Positions 54,217-63,170 of a stretch of 64,000 bases of DNA are shown one piece after another. The position numbers and the translations under genes were made by a program. The stretch is from Aliivibrio sp. EL58 (GTDB lineage: Bacteria > Pseudomonadota > Gammaproteobacteria > Enterobacterales > Vibrionaceae), in contig NZ_OMPC01000009.1 in NCBI RefSeq assembly GCF_900312675.1, forward strand, positions 682,001 through 746,000. Direction: 5' to 3'. Below the pieces are notes generated by a model that saw only the letters and a program-made list of their open reading frames with translations, did no database searches and was not told the DNA's origin. Positions within the stretch are counted from its first letter, which is position 1, and each line of letters starts with the position of its first letter.

Positions 54217-55008
54217 TTAGAAATACTGTTCAATTTTTTGATAAGGCAAGTTAGGCTCTAACCCAAAGTAGTCTTTTAATGCCTTAAAATATGAAACTTC
54301 ATCCCTTAACGTAATTTGTTGCGTTACCCCATTTTTCTTAATTTTTAACTGTTGGTTCGACAAAGTATTAATTCCCTCCTCCGTCGATAACGCAGCTATC
54401 GCCCCAGAAGTAAAAACAGAATCTGAATGAGTCGAGGAAAAGTGATTTGCATACTCTAAATCGCCCTGACATACATAGCCCATATCAAAACTGTATATAC
54501 TCAACCATTCACCTGATTCTTTAATCTGCAGTAAAACACCATAATGTTTATCACGAAGAAAACGAAAGGTTTGAAGATCCGTCTTCAGCTCTTTATCAAA
54601 CTCTATAGGTAATGGCTCTCTTGGTGTAAAGGTACCAAAGCCGGCATCTACTAACCATTGCTGACTATTTATCGTTATTAGTGTTACACGGTGCCCACGC
54701 CCTGTTGGTTCTGGCGATAAATGAACTCTTCCTAATAATATTCGGCCTTCAAAGCCTAAGGTATTTAATACATTAAAAAGTAACCCGTTTAACTCATGAC
54801 AATACCCACCTCGGTTCTTATTCACAAGTTTGTTATAAATAACCTCTTCAGACAGTTGAATTGACTCTCCATTTACAATATCAAAGTTCTCAAATGGGAT
54901 AGTTCTATGCTGAGCACGATGTATCGCTTTTAAGTTTTCAATCGTTACTGCCGTCTCTTTAGGTAAACCAATTCGATTAAAATAATGAGTTAACATTTCT
55001 TGATTCAT
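54217..55008 (-). CDS. Arylamine N-acetyltransferase
   Basis: A 263-residue enzyme of the NAT family that transfers acetyl from acetyl-CoA to arylamines or hydrazines. The papain-like triad is complete: Cys70 in RGGYCHELN, His106 in GRGHRVTL, and Asp121 in LVDAGFG. Length is typical (about 270). It stands alone; the TSUP permease is on the same strand 121 bases upstream. Physiological substrate in vibrios is unknown. Confidence 0.94.
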   Translation of the reverse strand: MNQEMLTHYFNRIGLPKETAVTIENLKAIHRAQHRTIPFENFDIVNGESIQLSEEVIYNKLVNKNRGGYCHELNGLLFNVLNTLGFEGRILLGRVHLSPEPTGRGHRVTLITINSQQWLVDAGFGTFTPREPLPIEFDKELKTDLQTFRFLRDKHYGVLLQIKESGEWLSIYSFDMGYVCQGDLEYANHFSSTHSDSVFTSGAIAALSTEEGINTLSNQQLKIKKNGVTQQITLRDEVSYFKALKDYFGLEPNLPYQKIEQYF

Positions 55009-55129
55009 TTCATACCCTTGTTTCTAATCTTAAAATTATCTGTCGAACTTAAAAACACAGCTTAATACCTAAAGTTAAGTTGAGGTAAAGCTTTATTTCA
55101 AATAAATTTAAGAGTCCCCTTACAGCAAA

Positions 55130-55858
55130 TTACCTCATTCCTAACACAATCGCTGCCACACCTGATACTGAGCACATTACCAAAGAAACCTTTCTTATTG
55201 TTCCTTTGTCAATTCTATCCACTACTTTCATAGCGACCAGATAACCGATAACCGAAGCAGGGAGCAATGGCAACGTAAGATATAAATGATTCAAGCTCAT
55301 GTATCCAGCAGGAACTTGTACCACTAGAGATATAAAGCTACTCACCACAAAGAACGCTGATAAATTAGCACGAATTAAATTTGCTTCTTGATGCTGTAAT
55401 AACAGAGCCATTGGAGGTCCACCAATACCTGAACTGGTCCCGAATAGGCCAGAGAAGAAACCCGCAATCGTCATTCTTGAGTTATTTGGTTCGATACGAA
55501 ATGGAAGCAAGCTAATCGCAACAGCAAGTAATACAACCACGCCAATCCAAAGAGACAGCAGTTTTGCATCTACATAATAAAGCAGTAAACCACCAAATAC
55601 AGAACCGGGAATTCGACCTAAAAAGGCATAGCCTAAGCCGCGAAAAGAGACATTCGCTTTGTATTTATAGGCATTAATTATGGATAAGAATAAACCGACA
55701 ATTACGATTGGGCCCGGCACATAATTTGGCGAGATTAAAAATAATAGTGGAGCAGTAACAATGGCTAAGCCAAAACCAATGGCGCTTTGCACAAATGAGC
55801 CAATAAAAATCAGGATCATTGCGAAGAGTAAACCAAGATCCATCAGTGGTAGTTCCAT
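55130..55858 (-). CDS. TSUP (TauE/SafE) family membrane permease
   Basis: A 242-residue protein with about eight transmembrane segments. It has the family start FIGSFVQSAIGFGLAIVTAPLL and the repeat half GFFSGLFGTSSGIGGPPMALLL. TSUP proteins export or import sulfonates, sulfite or related organic anions. Nothing around it (NAT downstream, yaeQ upstream) indicates the substrate. Confidence 0.87.
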   Translation of the reverse strand: MELPLMDLGLLFAMILIFIGSFVQSAIGFGLAIVTAPLLFLISPNYVPGPIVIVGLFLSIINAYKYKANVSFRGLGYAFLGRIPGSVFGGLLLYYVDAKLLSLWIGVVVLLAVAISLLPFRIEPNNSRMTIAGFFSGLFGTSSGIGGPPMALLLQHQEANLIRANLSAFFVVSSFISLVVQVPAGYMSLNHLYLTLPLLPASVIGYLVAMKVVDRIDKGTIRKVSLVMCSVSGVAAIVLGMR

Positions 55859-55954
55859 AAAAAATGCCTTCTGATTATTAATATAAAACAGAAAGCATTA
55901 TGAACTAGATTTTAGAAAGGAAATAGCAGTATTACACTCTTTACCCTTTCATTA

Positions 55955-56494
55955 TTATTCAACCGATTGCAGAGTTTCCCACGTCACTTCACAGTCGCCT
56001 TTCTCTGTTGAAATAAACGCAGAATCACCCGTGATCATCACTGACATTTCCATCGTTCTTTCTAATAATGCAGAAAATGAGTGAATTTGCTCAGAGTCAA
56101 AGCGAACCACATCAACAGGATATTGTTTATATTTGCTTTCGTTCTGTTTCCACCACACTTCAGATTTTGAATTGAAGCTGTACACTTTAGTTACTTTTGA
56201 CTGACGTGATGCTTTCTTCATGCGCTCAGGATCAGGTTCACCTGCATCAATCCAAAGAGAGATCGTATCATCATATTCACGAACCCAAATATCAGGTTCA
56301 TCAATCGCAGACAACCCTTTCGTAAACGTTAGGCGCTCTTCTGCATTCAAACAAAATGCCAATACACGAGCCATCATACGCTCTTCACTTTCTGATGGAT
56401 GCTGAGCGATGGTTAAGCTTACTGAATCATAATGATCACGATTCATGTCTGTTAATGCGACACGAAATTTGTAGATGGTTGGTTTGATAGCCAC
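55955..56494 (-). CDS. yaeQ: YaeQ family protein
   Basis: A 179-residue soluble protein matching YaeQ through its length (TIYKFRVALTDMNRDHYD, HPSESEERMMARVLAFCLNA, PDIWVREYDDTISLWIDAGEPD). The fold is a variant of the PD-(D/E)xK nuclease-like fold; candidate acidic residues are in EPDIW and WIDAGEP and the following lysine-rich helix. Function is unresolved; early claims of a link to RfaH-type transcription factors were based on suppression. Single gene, no partner. Confidence 0.92.
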   Translation of the reverse strand: MAIKPTIYKFRVALTDMNRDHYDSVSLTIAQHPSESEERMMARVLAFCLNAEERLTFTKGLSAIDEPDIWVREYDDTISLWIDAGEPDPERMKKASRQSKVTKVYSFNSKSEVWWKQNESKYKQYPVDVVRFDSEQIHSFSALLERTMEMSVMITGDSAFISTEKGDCEVTWETLQSVE

Positions 56495-56560
56495 TGGCTT
56501 TCCTAACTATTTGAGAATTGAGGGCATTGTACGCGATTCTTGTTGGTTAGCTAGGCATAA

Positions 56561-56594
56561 AAAAAGGCCTCACAGTGGTACCTGTGAGGCCTTT
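56561..56594 (-). terminator. Terminator of murP
   Basis: Thirteen-base perfect arms AAAGGCCTCACAG / CTGTGAGGCCTTT with seven T on the minus strand. Confidence 0.9.
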
Positions 56595-56647
56595 GCGTAC
56601 TTATAGGGGAAAGTACTTATTAATTCTTTATTTTTCTAATACTAAGT

Positions 56648-58099
56648 TTAGCTTAAATCAACGTTCTTTGTTCCAAAAAACCACGTTGCAACAAAACCAG
56701 CTACGTATGAAATAACCAAACCTGCGGCGAATACCAACATACCAGCAAAGATACCTGAACTAGATGTCATAAGCGGCAATGCCACAATACCTGATGGACC
56801 AAATACAGTGTTTAAGCCAACAGGTAGCCCCATATACGAAACAAGCCCAATAAAGAAGCCACCAGTTGCCCCGCCCACACACGCAGTAATAAATGGTTTT
56901 ACTCTTGGCAATGTTACGCCATAAATAAGCGGCTCACCTATTCCTAAGAACCCAGGAATAATAGCGCCTTTAACTTGTGTACGTAATAGTGCGTCTTTAC
57001 CTGCTTTTGAATAAAGCGCTAATGCCGCACCGACTTGCCCTGCACCTGCCATTGCTAGGATTGGGAATAGTGAATTAAACCCTTGAGCATCCATTAGTGC
57101 AAAATACACAGGAACAAAGCCTTGGTGAATACCAAACATTACCGATATTAGGAATAAACCAGCCAGAATAGCACTACCAAATGGATTACCATTTAAGTTA
57201 ATGAATAACCAAGACATACCTTGGAATAACACACCACCAATAGGCATGATAACCACAAAGGTAACTGCACCCATGATAAGCAGCGTAACCACTGAGGTTA
57301 AAATCATATCTAGGTTATCAGGCATGTATTGGCGAACTTTCTTCTCAACGCCTGCACCGATAATAGCGGCAATCAATACACCAATAATGTTACCTCTTGG
57401 GTCAATACCATGACCAAAGAAGTCCGTCATACCAGAATAAATACCAGAGGTTGCATCAGGGTTATAACCAAGCACAAACAGTGATGCTAGGATCGCACCA
57501 TTTACACCAGAACCACCAAAAGCTTGTTGAGCATTGTAACCAATTAAAATACTTAAGAAGCTGAATAAGCCTTTACTGAAGACTTTCATATAAAGGATTA
57601 AATCCACCAGATTCGCATTTGGTGACTCATTACCCATCACGTAAACTTGGTCCAATAATGTTGCAAAACCTAATAACAAGCCAGCGGCAATAAATCCCGG
57701 AATTAACGGTGTAAAAATGGTCGCGAATTTACTTAAAAATCGCTGTGTCGCACTGGTCTGTTTCTTTTTCAGTTTCTGCTTATGTTCAGAAGCTACATCT
57801 TTTAAATCTCGATTTTCTGAGGTTACTGGCGTTGACTCTTCGTCACCTTCCATCATCTCATTCATCATTTCAGCGGCGGTTTGTGCTTTACCCGGACCTA
57901 AAACGATTTGAAATTGATCGTCACTTTCTACTAATCCCATCACGCCTGCAATGCGCTTAATTGTATCTCTGTCTGCAAGATCATCATTGTGTAATGTTAA
58001 ACGTAAACGAGTCATGCAGTTTCCGCATTTAATGACATTATTTTTGCCACCAATTGCAGAGAGTATTTCTTGAATCATGGAAGTGGTTATTTTAGCCAT
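56648..58099 (-). CDS. murP: PTS N-acetylmuramic acid EIIBC component MurP
   Basis: A 483-residue PTS permease. The N-terminal EIIB domain (1-85) has phospho-Cys28 in [11 protein letters not shown] charged linker (about 90-118) is followed by EIIC of the glucose/sucrose superfamily (about 125-475, with [17 protein letters not shown]). No EIIA domain, so it borrows EIIA-Glc as E. coli MurP does. It imports MurNAc as MurNAc-6-phosphate, the substrate of MurQ. It follows murQ by 63 bases on the same strand and ends the operon at a strong terminator. Confidence 0.92.
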   Translation of the reverse strand: MAKITTSMIQEILSAIGGKNNVIKCGNCMTRLRLTLHNDDLADRDTIKRIAGVMGLVESDDQFQIVLGPGKAQTAAEMMNEMMEGDEESTPVTSENRDLKDVASEHKQKLKKKQTSATQRFLSKFATIFTPLIPGFIAAGLLLGFATLLDQVYVMGNESPNANLVDLILYMKVFSKGLFSFLSILIGYNAQQAFGGSGVNGAILASLFVLGYNPDATSGIYSGMTDFFGHGIDPRGNIIGVLIAAIIGAGVEKKVRQYMPDNLDMILTSVVTLLIMGAVTFVVIMPIGGVLFQGMSWLFINLNGNPFGSAILAGLFLISVMFGIHQGFVPVYFALMDAQGFNSLFPILAMAGAGQVGAALALYSKAGKDALLRTQVKGAIIPGFLGIGEPLIYGVTLPRVKPFITACVGGATGGFFIGLVSYMGLPVGLNTVFGPSGIVALPLMTSSSGIFAGMLVFAAGLVISYVAGFVATWFFGTKNVDLS

Positions 58100-58162
58100 G
58101 TCCTGTTCCCTTTCAATTTTCTCAGTATAAAGGCCACTTATGGCCTTGTTATCGCTTAGCCA

Positions 58163-59065
58163 TTATTGGTCTGAAAGCGCGTTGCGAATAAAGCCATTAT
58201 GTTTTGCTAACTTTGCTTTCGCGCTTTTTGCATCTAACCCAGACAAAACCATTAAAATGGCTGTTTTACAGTGATTATCACATTGAGATAGAGCATCAGC
58301 CGCTTCTGCTTCTTGGCAGCCTGTTGCTTCTATTACAATGTTCTTTTGGCGTTGTACTAATTTTGCGTTGGTTGCTTCTACGTCAACCATTAAGTTGCCA
58401 AATACTTTACCCGTACGGATCATCGCCCCTGTCGTTAGCATATTCAGCACTAACTTTTGAGCCGTTCCTGCTTTCATACGAGAAGAGCCTGTAACCACTT
58501 CAGGGCCTACGACTGGTGTCATATTAATATCGGCAAGCTCTGTCATTGGGCTGTTTGGGTTACAGCTTAACGTCGCAACTGTTGCACCCACTGATTTTGC
58601 GTATTCCATCGCACCAAGAACATAAGGAGTACGACCACTCGCTGCAATACCAACTAATACGTCTTTCTCATTGAGGCCTAAATCTTGTAGATCTGAAGCG
58701 CCTAGTTCACGATTATCTTCTGCGTTCTCTACTGCTTTTAGAATCGCTCTATGGCCACCAGCAATTAGACCAACCACTAAATCAGGGTTAGAACCATAAG
58801 TCGGAGGACATTCACTTGCATCTAAAATACCTAAACGACCTGATGTGCCTGCACCGGTATAGATTAAGCGTCCACCTGATTGAAATGCGATTGCAATGGC
58901 ATCGACCACTTCTGCGATTTGAGGAAGAATGGCTTCAACAGCTAAAGCGACTTTTTGATCTTCTTGATTAATCACTGTCAGCATTTCAACCGTTGATAAT
59001 ACATCGATTTTTTCACTGGCTTGATTACGGCTTTCTGTTACTAATGTAGTTAAGTCAATTTTCAT
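58163..59065 (-). CDS. murQ: N-acetylmuramic acid 6-phosphate etherase MurQ
   Basis: A 300-residue SIS-domain lyase that removes the lactyl ether from MurNAc-6-P to give GlcNAc-6-P and D-lactate. It is strongly like E. coli Mur[56 protein letters not shown] and [20 protein letters not shown] (catalytic Glu region). Start at 59065 (MKIDLTTLV) aligns with the family; the frame extends about 29 codons further up but those would not be translated from an SD. First gene of murQ-murP, divergent from a MurR-like regulator, with a CRP-like box 73-88 bases upstream. Confidence 0.95.
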   Translation of the reverse strand: MKIDLTTLVTESRNQASEKIDVLSTVEMLTVINQEDQKVALAVEAILPQIAEVVDAIAIAFQSGGRLIYTGAGTSGRLGILDASECPPTYGSNPDLVVGLIAGGHRAILKAVENAEDNRELGASDLQDLGLNEKDVLVGIAASGRTPYVLGAMEYAKSVGATVATLSCNPNSPMTELADINMTPVVGPEVVTGSSRMKAGTAQKLVLNMLTTGAMIRTGKVFGNLMVDVEATNAKLVQRQKNIVIEATGCQEAEAADALSQCDNHCKTAILMVLSGLDAKSAKAKLAKHNGFIRNALSDQ

Positions 59066-59119
59066 TATTAGGTTCTCTTCAAAAGATAAATTCTCAATTT
59101 CAATGGTTGCCATCATAAA

Positions 59120-59132
59120 GAATAAAAAATTC
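59120..59132. promoter_or_regulatory. Candidate MurR operator, murQ side
   Basis: GAAT-N5-ATTC palindrome (GAATAAAAAATTC), 55 bases before the murQ start. A second copy with the same arms and spacer length lies by the regulator start (59297-59309). Confidence 0.5.
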
Positions 59133-59137
59133 CATTT

Positions 59138-59153
59138 AGTGACCAAAATCACA
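59138..59153. promoter_or_regulatory. CRP-like box upstream of murQP
   Basis: AGTGA-CCAAAA-TCACA matches TGTGA-N6-TCACA at 9 of 10 fixed positions, in the murQ/murR divergent region. E. coli murQP is CRP-dependent, which agrees. Confidence 0.6.
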
Positions 59154-59296
59154 ACAAAAGTTATTCTAAACTCTCAAAATAGATGGAATAAACAAAAATA
59201 ACAATAAGAAAAACCAGAGAGAACATGCAGATTATCTAGTTAAATTACAAGCACTTAACAAGAATTAAACCACAAAGAATAATAGAAAAATATTTG

Positions 59297-59309
59297 GAAT
59301 AATTAATTC
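59297..59309. promoter_or_regulatory. Candidate MurR operator, regulator side
   Basis: GAAT-N5-ATTC palindrome (GAATAATTAATTC), 18 bases before the regulator ATG, where it could give autorepression. Same arms as the site at 59120-59132. Confidence 0.5.
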
Positions 59310-59326
59310 AAAAAAAGATAGAAACT

Positions 59327-60181
59327 ATGAGCATTTTAGAAAAAATACAAAAACAAAGAAGCAGCTTATCAACCAATGGGGTCAAAATTTTAGATTTCAT
59401 ACTTGAAGCGCCCTCTTCAATTGGATCATATTCCAGTCAAGCATTGGCCAGCAAAGTGGGCGTATCGCAATCGAGCATAGTTAAGCTAACTCAACGATTA
59501 GGTTTTAAAGGGTTCACGGCTTTTAAGTTGGCGATCATTGAAGATCTCGGAAGAAAACAAGCGATTCTAGAGCCTGAACGCCCTATCCATAATAAAATCC
59601 ACAGTGATGACTCTTCTCAAACCATGGCGCAAAAATTGATTCAAGAAAAACATCACGCGCTCATTGCAACGACTAATGCAATTGATTACAGCGAATTTGA
59701 AACCATTATTTCATTATTAAACAGAGCGAATCGAATTCAAATTGTGGGAATTGGTGGCTCAGCATTAACCGCAAAAGATCTGGCTTTTAAACTGCTTAAA
59801 CTTGGCATGATTGCACTATCAGAGCAAGACAGCCATGTTCAAATAGCCACAGCGAATACGCTCTCGGTTGGAGATATCCAGATAGTGATCTCTTATTCAG
59901 GCAATCGAAAGGAAATATTAGTCGCAGCACAAACTGCATTAGAGAAAGGCGCTACCGTTATTGCCTTAACTTCAACAAAGAAAAACCCATTAAGAAAGAT
60001 TGCAAGTTATTGCATTGATACCATTGCTGATGAACGGCAGTTTCGTAGCTCGTCTATCTCATCTAGAACCGCGCAGAATGTCGTTACTGATTTGATATTT
60101 ATGACCTTGTTTCAATCACGAAGTGATACGGCAAAACTGTTGATTAATGATATTTCATCTTCTATTGATAAAGTGCGCTAA
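59327..60181 (+). CDS. murR: RpiR-family transcriptional regulator, MurR-like
   Basis: A 284-residue regulator with an N-terminal RpiR helix-turn-helix (1-77, QALASKVGVSQSSIVKLTQRLGFKGFTAFKLAI) and a C-terminal SIS sugar-phosphate-binding domain (about 125-265, VGIGGSALTAKDLAFKLLKLG and IVISYSGNRKEI). It lies divergent to murQ-murP, as E. coli murR does, so MurNAc-6-P is the expected inducer. Two matching palindromes in the shared 261-base gap are plausible operators. The stop overlaps the convergent porin-like gene by 4 bases. Confidence 0.88.
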   Translation: MSILEKIQKQRSSLSTNGVKILDFILEAPSSIGSYSSQALASKVGVSQSSIVKLTQRLGFKGFTAFKLAIIEDLGRKQAILEPERPIHNKIHSDDSSQTMAQKLIQEKHHALIATTNAIDYSEFETIISLLNRANRIQIVGIGGSALTAKDLAFKLLKLGMIALSEQDSHVQIATANTLSVGDIQIVISYSGNRKEILVAAQTALEKGATVIALTSTKKNPLRKIASYCIDTIADERQFRSSSISSRTAQNVVTDLIFMTLFQSRSDTAKLLINDISSSIDKVR

Positions 60182-61374
60182 AAACTCCATTTGATTTGAG
60201 CGTATAGCAAGGTGCTTGGGTTTTCGCCAAACACGCTGTCACTCGCTCCATCAAAATATTGCACAACACCAATTAATTGCCAATCATCGGCCAATGAGTA
60301 GGTCTGATTTACACCAACAAAGAAAGATCCATCATCGTAATAACTGTTCATAAAGGTAAGTCTTGATAATGGCGATAAATCCATACCTAAGCTTGAATAC
60401 CATGTCCAATGAGTAAAGCTAAGGGTTCTAGCACTGAGTGGTAAATTTAAGTATGCCATTGCATTATCGGCATCTTGAGGCTCTGAGATATGCATGAGAG
60501 AGCCTTGAATCACCCAGTTTTGAGTTCCATCAAAGCGATAATCCATCTCAATGCTTGAGACGCTTGATGCGATTAACTCTTCTTGTTGAGTGCTATTTTG
60601 TGATTGATAGCTCTCTTGTGTCGGTTCAAACCAACTGAACTCACCACGCAACCCTGCGCCATAAATATCCCCTGCAAAGCCTGCACCTACCACATAATCT
60701 AACTGGGATTTACCTAGCAGAACCTGCATGTCCCATCCTTGTTTATTAAACAGATATCGCGCTGCATAGCTGTCTAACTCACTGTCAGAATTGGGATTAA
60801 AGACCAAGTCAATGGAACTCGCGAAACCGAGTTTTTTACTTACCATTATCGCATCGGTTCCTGGGCGCTCTTCATAATCAAAATCATAAATCGAGTATGA
60901 GTTGAAGATATCGTTTGGGTTCCATACGGTGGTCATTCCCCAATTAATACGAAAGCGTCCTGCTCTAAATTGCCAATCATCTTTATTCCAATTGAGGTAG
61001 GCGCGATCAAATTGAGAATTCCCCACCACGCCCTTTTTATCTATCCAATTTTTAGATAAATCAACGTAGCCGGGATCATAAGAGATGAAATCGCCATAAT
61101 TTGAGTACTCTGCGCTATCACCAAATAACAGGCGATTACGCATACCCAAATTCACTCGTAACTGATCATTAAATCGGTATTCAAAATTAAAACGTTGATG
61201 GACGATATTATCAAAAATAGTCTCGCCAGAATTAGGGATGGTACTGGTTGCCATGTATTTTACATAACCGTTTAAATCCCAACTTTTCTCTGGGGTTAAA
61301 CCTGGGATTTGAGCATAGCTCGATAGGCTACTGAACAATAAAAAAGGCACGAACCTTGTGAATACTTTCTTCAT
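60178..61374 (-). CDS. Porin-like outer-membrane beta-barrel protein
   Basis: A 398-residue protein with a signal peptide (1-21, ending SSYA) and about 16 amphipathic strands (FNFEYRFNDQLRVNLGMRN, WQFRAGRFRINWGMTT, ending AQIKWSF with C-terminal Phe). It looks like DUF1302-type or sugar-porin-like outer-membrane proteins, but I cannot name the family. Its 3' end overlaps murR by 4 bases tail to tail. A link to uptake of cell-wall sugars is suggested only by location. The DnaJ-like gene is upstream on the same strand (65-base gap). Confidence 0.72.
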   Translation of the reverse strand: MKKVFTRFVPFLLFSSLSSYAQIPGLTPEKSWDLNGYVKYMATSTIPNSGETIFDNIVHQRFNFEYRFNDQLRVNLGMRNRLLFGDSAEYSNYGDFISYDPGYVDLSKNWIDKKGVVGNSQFDRAYLNWNKDDWQFRAGRFRINWGMTTVWNPNDIFNSYSIYDFDYEERPGTDAIMVSKKLGFASSIDLVFNPNSDSELDSYAARYLFNKQGWDMQVLLGKSQLDYVVGAGFAGDIYGAGLRGEFSWFEPTQESYQSQNSTQQEELIASSVSSIEMDYRFDGTQNWVIQGSLMHISEPQDADNAMAYLNLPLSARTLSFTHWTWYSSLGMDLSPLSRLTFMNSYYDDGSFFVGVNQTYSLADDWQLIGVVQYFDGASDSVFGENPSTLLYAQIKWSF

Positions 61375-61439
61375 CAGTTCATGCCCTCTTAGTGATACCT
61401 ATTCTAGATAAGTATTATGTCTGCTTGATAATGATTAGG

Positions 61440-62345
61440 TTACGACAGTTCCTTGAACTTTATCAACAGTTCTTTCTGCTCTTCAGTCAGATTCGTCGGT
61501 GTTGCCACAGTAATGACAACCATTAGATCGCCCGTCGCACCTTTACGGCTCTTCACGCCTTTTTCTTTCATGCGGAATTTACGACCATTTTGAGTCCCTG
61601 CTGGCACTTTTAATTTAAAGCGGCTTTCTAAGGTTTGAATTTCAACCTCACCACCCAGTGCTGCTGTCACAAAATCAGTCGTTACTGGACAAATTAAATC
61701 ATTACCTTCACGTTTTAAGTGTGTATGTGCACGAACATGAATTTGAATTAATAAGTCACCTGCTGGGCCACCGTATGCGCCCGCTTCGCCTTTACCTGCG
61801 AAACGAATTTTTTCACCGTCTTCAATACCTGCAGGTACTTTAACGTTGATTTTCTTATTCACGCCATTCACTGGCAGTTCAATCACTTGCTCACAGCCGT
61901 TAATCGCTTCAGCAAATTCAACCGTTAAGCTAAACTGACGATCTTGACCTTTTTGTGGGCGTGGTTGACGCTGTTGAGAGAACATATCTTCAAAACCGCC
62001 GCCGCCGCCAAAACCACCACGTGAACGACCACCAAATGCGCCACCGAAAATATCTTCAAATCCGCCGTAACCTTGGCTATGACCGCCACCAAAGCCACCG
62101 CCTCCACCCATGCCACCATTTTGGAATGCTGCGTGACCATAGTCATCATACTGGCCGCGTTTATCGGCATCAGTTAGAATTTCGTACGCTTCTTTTATCT
62201 CTTTAAATTTGTCTGCAGCTTGCGCATCACCCGGGTTCTTATCTGGGTGGTATTTCATCGCAAGACGTTTGTATGCTTTTTTGATCTCTTTTTCTGTGCT
62301 GCTTTTGGAGACACCAAGGACTTCATAATAATCACGTTTAGACAT
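61440..62345 (-). CDS. DnaJ-like co-chaperone lacking the zinc-finger domain (class B J-protein)
   Basis: A 301-residue J-protein. The J domain (1-70) has HPD at 33-35 and resembles DnaJ proper more than CbpA. The Gly/Phe-rich linker (about 74-130) is unusually long with Gly runs and two EDIFG/EDMF blocks. The C-terminal peptide-binding region has two beta domains ([43 protein letters not shown]), but the four CxxCxGxG repeats of DnaJ are absent. It should stimulate DnaK and bind clients without zinc. True dnaJ next to dnaK is not in the window. It could be annotated as CbpA-like. Confidence 0.88.
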   Translation of the reverse strand: MSKRDYYEVLGVSKSSTEKEIKKAYKRLAMKYHPDKNPGDAQAADKFKEIKEAYEILTDADKRGQYDDYGHAAFQNGGMGGGGGFGGGHSQGYGGFEDIFGGAFGGRSRGGFGGGGGFEDMFSQQRQPRPQKGQDRQFSLTVEFAEAINGCEQVIELPVNGVNKKINVKVPAGIEDGEKIRFAGKGEAGAYGGPAGDLLIQIHVRAHTHLKREGNDLICPVTTDFVTAALGGEVEIQTLESRFKLKVPAGTQNGRKFRMKEKGVKSRKGATGDLMVVITVATPTNLTEEQKELLIKFKELS

Positions 62346-62476
62346 GACTTAACCTCGTCAATGAATAGAAACAGACATAAAACGGAATCGCTTATGCCTT
62401 TCTTTGAATAAATCTAATCAAAGGAGTTTATGTCCTATCAGATTAAGGTCAAGATCTATCTCACAAAATGCGGCAG

Positions 62477-63160
62477 TTATTGTTGTTTATCTTCTTTCAG
62501 TTGCCCATCTTCAAATACAATAACCCGCTTCGCTCGATTAAAGACCCTTGAATCATGAGTTGAGAAAATGAACGTCGTCCCCTCTTCTTTATTCAAGCTT
62601 TCCATTATATCAAGCAGCTCTGCGGTGCTTTTAGCATCTAGGTTTGCCGTTGGTTCATCGGCCATAATAAAGCGTGGTCTTGGGGCAAGCGCTCGTGCAA
62701 CTGCAACTCGTTGTTGCTGCCCCCCAGAGAGTTGAGCGGGTATTTTATGTTGCTGATCTTCTAAGCCCACTTTTTTCAGTAAGTCTTGCGCTCTTTGTTT
62801 ACACTCACCCTCAGCGTGACCCTGTAACTGCATGACAAACTCCACATTCTCTAATGCAGTCAATACCGGTAATAAACTGTAATCTTGAAAGATGAATCCT
62901 ATATTGTCACGACGAAACTCTATCAACTTCTTTTCATCCAACTGCGTCAACTCATTACCATCAATACTCACTTTTCCTGAGGTAACGCTGTCTATTCCGC
63001 CAAGCATATTTAACAGCGTCGTTTTCCCTGAGCCAGATGGACCAATCACGGCCACAAACTCCCCTTGTTCAATCATCAAATCAAGGTGATCAACCGCATG
63101 AACAGGGAAATCCGACTCCGGGTTATAGGTTTTGCATAACTGCTCAATTTTTATCGTCAT
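62477..63160 (-). CDS. MacB/LolD-type ABC transporter ATP-binding protein
   Basis: A 227-residue ABC ATPase: Walker A GPSGSGKTT (40-48), Q-loop FIFQDYSLLP, signature LSGGQQQR, Walker B FIMADEPT with catalytic Glu, and H-loop STHDSR. It is of the LolD/MacB/FtsE group that pairs with FtsX-like permeases in extracellular or outer-membrane lipoprotein and peptide handling. Start at 63160 (MTIKIEQLC) is chosen because AAGG lies eight bases upstream; the frame extends 31 codons into the permease gene without support. It follows the permease by 10 bases, one transcript. Confidence 0.9.
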   Translation of the reverse strand: MTIKIEQLCKTYNPESDFPVHAVDHLDLMIEQGEFVAVIGPSGSGKTTLLNMLGGIDSVTSGKVSIDGNELTQLDEKKLIEFRRDNIGFIFQDYSLLPVLTALENVEFVMQLQGHAEGECKQRAQDLLKKVGLEDQQHKIPAQLSGGQQQRVAVARALAPRPRFIMADEPTANLDAKSTAELLDIMESLNKEEGTTFIFSTHDSRVFNRAKRVIVFEDGQLKEDKQQ

Positions 63161-63170
63161 ACTTTTTACC

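Noticed and set aside
61658-62411. Several frames on both strands within the DnaJ-like gene, including a His-rich one
   Set aside because: They come from the Gly-rich coding repeat read in other frames; no start signals.
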